Below, piece after piece: positions 59,449 through 64,000 of a DNA stretch of 64,000 nt. The stretch covers positions 38,982,588-39,046,587 of the forward strand of contig CAMZMU010000107.1 in the NCBI GenBank assembly GCA_947311845.1, read 5' to 3'. Source of the stretch: Poa pratensis (Eukaryota > Streptophyta > Magnoliopsida > Poales > Poaceae). The notes beneath the pieces are model-generated. The model did no database searches, was not told the DNA's origin, and worked only from the letters and a program-made list of their open reading frames with translations. Positions within the stretch are counted from its first letter, which is position 1. Every line of letters starts with the position of its first letter. The position numbers and the translations under genes are program-made.

Positions 59449-62400
59449 ATGGGTCCCAAGAAGGGCAAGGCGGCAATGGCGAATGTACCGGCCGAGGCGC
59501 AGCAGGAGGACGAGCTCGCGCCGGCGCTGGTGGGGACTCGCATCCACACTGCTGAGGCGCTGGACAAGATCCGGCTGATGGCCGCAGGCAAGAACAACGA
59601 GCACGGCGCCACCGTTCTCAAGGCGGCGCGATTCGGCAAGCTCGCGGCGGGGCTATATCCCATCTTCTTCCCGACCATTTTCGCTGGTTTGGTGCCGCCG
59701 TTTTCTCCTTTCCTGGAGGAGGTTCTGGCCTTCTATCAGATCCAACTCCTGCATCTGCACCCCAACTCCATCTTGATCCTCGCCATCTTCGCATATCTTT
59801 GCGAGGCGTATTTGGGGGTGATGCCTTCCGTGGCCTTCTTCCGGAGCTTCTATGCGCTCCGCTCCACGGCGCCTGGCGAGCGGTCTGGTTGTGTGTCCTT
59901 CCGCATCGCGGATGGGATGGGAGGTATCTACATCCCCATGTCCTGGGACGGCGACAAACCCGTCACACGGGTGACGAAGAAGGTGGACGATTTCCGCCAG
60001 CGGTGGTTCCTCGTGGACGCCAAGACGCAGAATTCCTTCTTCGACGTCCCTGAGGCGCCGCCCCTGAAGAACTCGAATTGGTCGAGTGCGACCCTTCAGA
60101 GCCCGAAGATTGCGGACTTGGTCGCACGCATGAAGCTCGTCCGCGACGCTGGCCTCACGGGGCAGATGGTTGCTGAAGACTTCGTGAGGCGCCGTATCGC
60201 CCCTCTCCAGAAGCACACAAAGCCGATGTGGATGTATTCAGGCCCGGCGGACGCAATGCGGCTGCACTGCAGCTCCCACCTTCCTGAAGTCGTAGCTTCC
60301 ATAATGGGCATCCTCTTCACCGCCCCGGAGGTTCCTGTGCCGCGCAGTGAGCTCGCGAAGCCACTCCATCAGATTACCCCGAAGAAGCGCCTCGCGATCC
60401 TGGAGCTGATGCCGGAGTTCACCCCTCAGGGCCTGGCTGGGGAGGAGAAGAAGAGGACGCGGCGCCCGTGGTGGAAGAGGACTGGGCCTCGGAGTCACCC
60501 GCCGCATCTGACGAGGATCTGGGCGCCACCTGTGGAGGGGCGAATCCCTCGGCAGGGGAGGCGAGCTCTTCGAAACCTGCTCCTCCAGAGGGAGATGTTC
60601 TGGAAATTTCGTCCAGCGGGGACGAGGATTTCCTTGTGGCCCCTTCGCGCCAGGTCGCGGAGGGGGAGGAAGACAGTGATGAGGAGGCCGTAGCGGGACG
60701 CTGCGACCCCCGCTCCAAGGCTTTTCACGACAGGGCCGCCAAGAGCCCAGTGGGCACCCCTCTCAAGAGGAAAGCTGAGGCTGCTCCTGAGGGGCCCGGC
60801 TCTGGAGCTGCTTCGTCGAGGTCGTGGCGGTCATCCACTACGATGTGGGTCGACTCACGCGCCAAGTCATCTGGGTAAGCGTTGGCCCCTGTCTTTGCAT
60901 CTTTCGAGAGTTTTCTTGCTCTCCTATTGATGGCCTTCCTGTTTGTTTGTTAGGGATCTTGTGACGGCAAAACGCCGGAGGCTCCGCAAGGCTGCGGAGG
61001 TCCGGGGCCTGGCCTCGGCAACCGTCGAGGAGCCTGTGGAGCCCTCAGCTGAAGAGGTTGCTAATCCCGTAGTGACCGAGGCCTCGGAGCCGGTGGCGGA
61101 GGAGGCCACGAAGCCTGTGGCGGAGGAAGACGTAGGGCATGTGGTGGTTACGCCTCTGGCCGGAGCAGCTACTTCGTCTTCTACCGCGGAGGCGCGCCCG
61201 AGGAGGAGGCGGTGGTGCGCACACCGACACCACCACGTCCCGTCACTCCACCAGAGCGGCAAGAGGAGGTCGCCGCGGAGGAAACGGGGAGTGGCTCGCC
61301 GGCGAAAGGAGGCGCTGACGTTGAGATGGGGGAGAGGATTACTCCGCCGCCCCAAGGCACCGACGCCGCGATGGAGGAAAATGTCCCTCCGCCGCCCCCG
61401 CCTAACGCAGATGCTGAGGGGGCGGCGGCTTCTTCTGGGATCGCAGCGGGCTCGGCGGCGGCGGACCCCACGGTGGCTGGGCAATCTTCCCCTGCCCCTG
61501 AAGCTCGAGAGGAGGCGCCGGTTGAAAACGACGGTGCTGGAGCCCATGGCCCCAATGGCGGAGAGGGCTCGCACAGCCCCCAGGCCGAGGTTGACGCGGC
61601 CCAAGTTTGGAGGTTCCCACCCTCGAAACTAGTGCGCACGAGGGAGCCTCCATGTCTCGTGGGAGTTCCCGGGCTCTGGTCCTGGGTGGCACGAGCTGGA
61701 GCGGCGCTCGCCGCAGCTCTACCTTCCGCCTGGCGCGGGGTGCCTGGATGGGCTGGAGGCCCAACTCGCCCTCGAGGAGGCCGAGCTCGCCAGAGAGTAC
61801 GACGAACTTGAGAGGGCGTGGACCCGCTTCTTCGAGGTCGTGGAGCAACGCCGCCATGACAACGAGGCCATGCAGGCGCAGCGAGAGGAGGCGCTGCGCT
61901 TCGCCAAGGAGGTCCGCGAGAGCGCGGTTCGCGAGGCTCAAGAGACCCTGGAGCCACTCCAGGCAGAGCGCCAGGCCGCTGCAGAAGATCGCGAGGCGGC
62001 CGCGGTGGAGCGCCAAACCGCTGCCTCAGAGCGGGCGATCCTCGAGACCACGCTAGCCGCTCAGCGCCAAGAGCTTGCCGACCGCGAGGGGAAATTCGCG
62101 CGGAGTCGGAGGCTACGCGGAAGTCTTTGGACCAACACCGCGTGTCCTTGGATGCCCGTGAGCAAGTACTGGCGGCGCGTGAAGCGGAGGTGCTCAAACG
62201 CGAAGAGCGGCAACTGCAGGCTGACAAGGAGCTGTCCACGCAGCGCGCGGATCTGGAGGCGCGGGAGGGCAAACTGGCCGAGGCCATAGGCAAGCATGAC
62301 GAGGAGGTGGCCAGCACAAAAAGCTTGTAGAGAAGTCCAAACGAAAGCTTGCCGCGAGGAAGGAAGAGGCTGAGAAGGATGCCGCCGCCAAGCAAGAAGA

Positions 62401-63220
62401 ATATCGCTCCGCCGTCGCCGAAGAATACACCGGGAAGCTCAGGAAGCAGAAGGACCGCTTCAAGAAGAAACGCGCGGACGACAATGCCCGCATTGTTCAA
62501 CTGGAGCACCAGAACGCCAACCTGAACGCCCGGGTGAGGCGCGCCAGGGACGGTCGTCGCCGCGCGGAAGAGGCTCGTGAACGTGCTGATCAAGACCTCG
62601 CCTCCCTGATGGCTGATATGAGGGAGCTGGCTGCGCAGGCGGCCCTGCTGTGGAGCGTGCTGCAGAGGATGAGCACAGCGTGCAGGCGGCGGGTCCTGAC
62701 GCAGCAGGGGGAGCGTGTTCAAGTCCTTGGTGACCCGGGGGAACACTCTCGCGGGGCAGCTAGGAGTGGATGCTCCTGTTGTTCCCGTCAATGGGAACGC
62801 TGACGCCGCCACATACCTCGCCTACTTCGATCAGCTCTTCTCTGTGCTCGAGGGCCCTGTGGCGGAACTTGGCGAGGTTGGTGATGAGGAGTGTCGCAAG
62901 CTCTTGACCGTGGCGATCGATCGCGTCTTCGCCAACCTCCAGCCTTCACCCCGGCTTCGACTTCGAGTCAGTGACCGAGCCCATCGAGGGAGATCGGCCT
63001 GGGAGCTCTCCAACTTGGTTCGAGAAGAGTCAACGATTACGTCGACCGCTTCAAGAGGGTTGAGGCGGAGCAGGCCGCTGAGGAGGATGAAGGCGCCGAA
63101 GAAGAGAAGGCTGAAGAGGCGGCGATGGTGAACCCTCTGCCTAGGCCACTCCTGCAACAAGATGCGCTTGGCGCAATTATCTTTGTTTTAAGACTTGTTT
63201 TAATTCACGCTGGCTTGTAA
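59449..63220 (+). pseudogene. Antisense ORF of a gypsy element ('putative gypsy type transposon' family), with an intron
   Basis: This ORF runs opposite to the element defined by the LTR and polypurine tract at 58093-59142. The start ATG at 59449 has a good ACCATGG context. The N-terminal part has the conserved 'putative gypsy type transposon' segment (FAGLVPPFSPFLEEVLAFYQ, LCEAYLGVMPSVAFF). The middle is acidic and Pro/Ser-rich. A typical intron, 60875-60953 (GTAAGC … TTGTTAG), joins AKSSG to DLVTAKRRR. The C-terminal third is a long alanine/glutamate/arginine coiled coil (about 61840-62650), then a conserved tail (LAGQLGVDAP…, ATYLAYFDQLFSVLEGPV). Frames change at about 60440, 61200, 61620, 62100, 62330 and 62720, so it is broken. 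The function of such antisense ORFs is unknown. The end position is approximate. Confidence 0.7.
60875..60953 (+). other. Spliceosomal intron in the antisense ORF
   Basis: GTAAGC donor, T-rich tract, TTGTTAG acceptor, 79 bases. Splicing restores frame between the acidic region and the basic DLVTAKRRRLRK segment. Confidence 0.7.
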
Positions 63221-64000
63221 GATACTTTAATCGTATGCAAACATGTGTGTGTGCCCCTCGAAGGGTCCTTTGTCCCTGTTCCATGTCTTTCTTCGCTCTA
63301 CGTCGTCAGGACCCGTCTCTTTGCGCTATGACACCGCCGCTACGGTATGCCGGAGCGTGACTCGGCAAGGCCGGGGGGTGTTTAAGGCTTGGAGAGGTAA
63401 GGGCTCTCGAGTCGCGGTGCTCGAGGGCTCCCCTTTGACGCACAAGCAGTCCATGGAGTGTGAGAGAGAAAAAACCGCTCGAGGGGCGACAGGTGCCCGT
63501 GAGAGGGAGAAAACACTTCTGAGGAGCGCAAGCGCTAGACTTAGCTTGGTGAGACTTTGGCCTCGTAGAGGGCGTTGGCTTCCCTGATGGTGCGCTCCCT
63601 TCTAGGGGTCGGAGCGACTTCTCGACCTTGGGGAGGACTTCTTGTTCCCTGTATTGGTTAGAGAGGCAGACCCAAAGCGGCACATGGTAGTAAACACCAT
63701 GCGCGCTTATAGGCTTCCTCATGGGTATCTCGCGAGGAGAGTAAGTACCAAGGTCCTTTGGTGAGGTGGCGTGTTTTGGGAGCAAGCCCATGGGCCAGAG
63801 CTCTTTGGGGAGGTAACAGGCGTGAGAGCGTGCTCACGTGCTAGAGCTCGGATCCTTTGGATTTTGCGGTGCTGTTGGGGTGCTCTTGAGGCACAGTCAC
63901 CGTACTCAGCCCCCGCTCGCGAGGTGCGCATGGGGAAGAATATAAGCGCGAAATGAACTAAGATGATGAAAAGTAAAACTCACCACCAAAATATTACATA
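63221..64000. other. Interior of the Tat-like element, unassigned
   Basis: 3' flank of the antisense ORF, with no recognisable gag-pol motif on the minus strand before the window ends. Short frames (63243-63587, 63306-63791) lack known domains. Confidence 0.4.

Noticed and set aside
61181..62812. 543-codon minus-strand frame
   Set aside because: It is the shadow of the GC-rich coiled-coil region of the plus-strand antisense ORF; no domain, and its Ala/Arg/Ser composition follows codon-position GC bias.

Overview
This window is nuclear DNA from a grass, most likely a Triticeae species (wheat, goatgrass, barley or rye group). The evidence is three intron-rich genes of grass type, Stowaway MITEs with the typical CTCCCTCCG-like ends, and nested LTR retrotransposons whose ends I recognise from Triticeae (copia LTRs opening TGTTGGAGATATGCCC, gypsy LTRs opening TGATACGTC). 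No bacterial or organellar genes were seen.

Layout. 1-11267: a minus-strand Ty1-copia element of SIRE/Maximus type with both LTRs (the left one cut by the window edge), a frameshifted gag-pol and an extra ORF near the 3' LTR; it sits inside a PIF/Harbinger-like transposon whose right end lies at about 11774. 11778-13010: a region ending in a Helitron-like 3' terminus. 13799-20711: a MEI2-like RNA-binding protein gene (plus strand, 14 coding exons, 944 aa, closest to rice OML4), with a 5S-rRNA-derived tandem repeat in intron 2. 21177-24360: repeat-derived DNA. 24659-29715: an HP30/TRIC-type Tim17/22/23 family gene (plus, 6 exons) with a one-base deletion near its end. 30770-36644: chloroplast ClpD/ERD1-type AAA+ chaperone gene (minus, 12 exons, 938 aa, intact), convergent with HP30.

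37388-64000 is almost entirely transposons: a small MITE, a Harbinger ORF1 remnant, fragments of Athila-like gypsy elements, a complete Athila-like element (42061-51290, perfect TSD GGCAT) nested in the LTR of an older gypsy, a copia solo LTR (52146-54376, TSD GTTGA), and LTRs of two further minus-strand gypsy elements. The last one carries a long antisense ORF of the 'putative gypsy type transposon' family with its own intron (59449-63220).

How the genes relate. The three host genes have separate roles: RNA-binding developmental regulation, envelope/membrane import or tRNA import, and stromal protein quality control under dehydration or senescence. They are not an operon. From memory, the rice orthologues of the MEI2-like and ClpD genes both lie in the same part of rice chromosome 2, so the island probably comes from a Triticeae group 6 chromosome (inference). 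I found no CRISPR array, no confident tRNA gene and no full-length rRNA gene.
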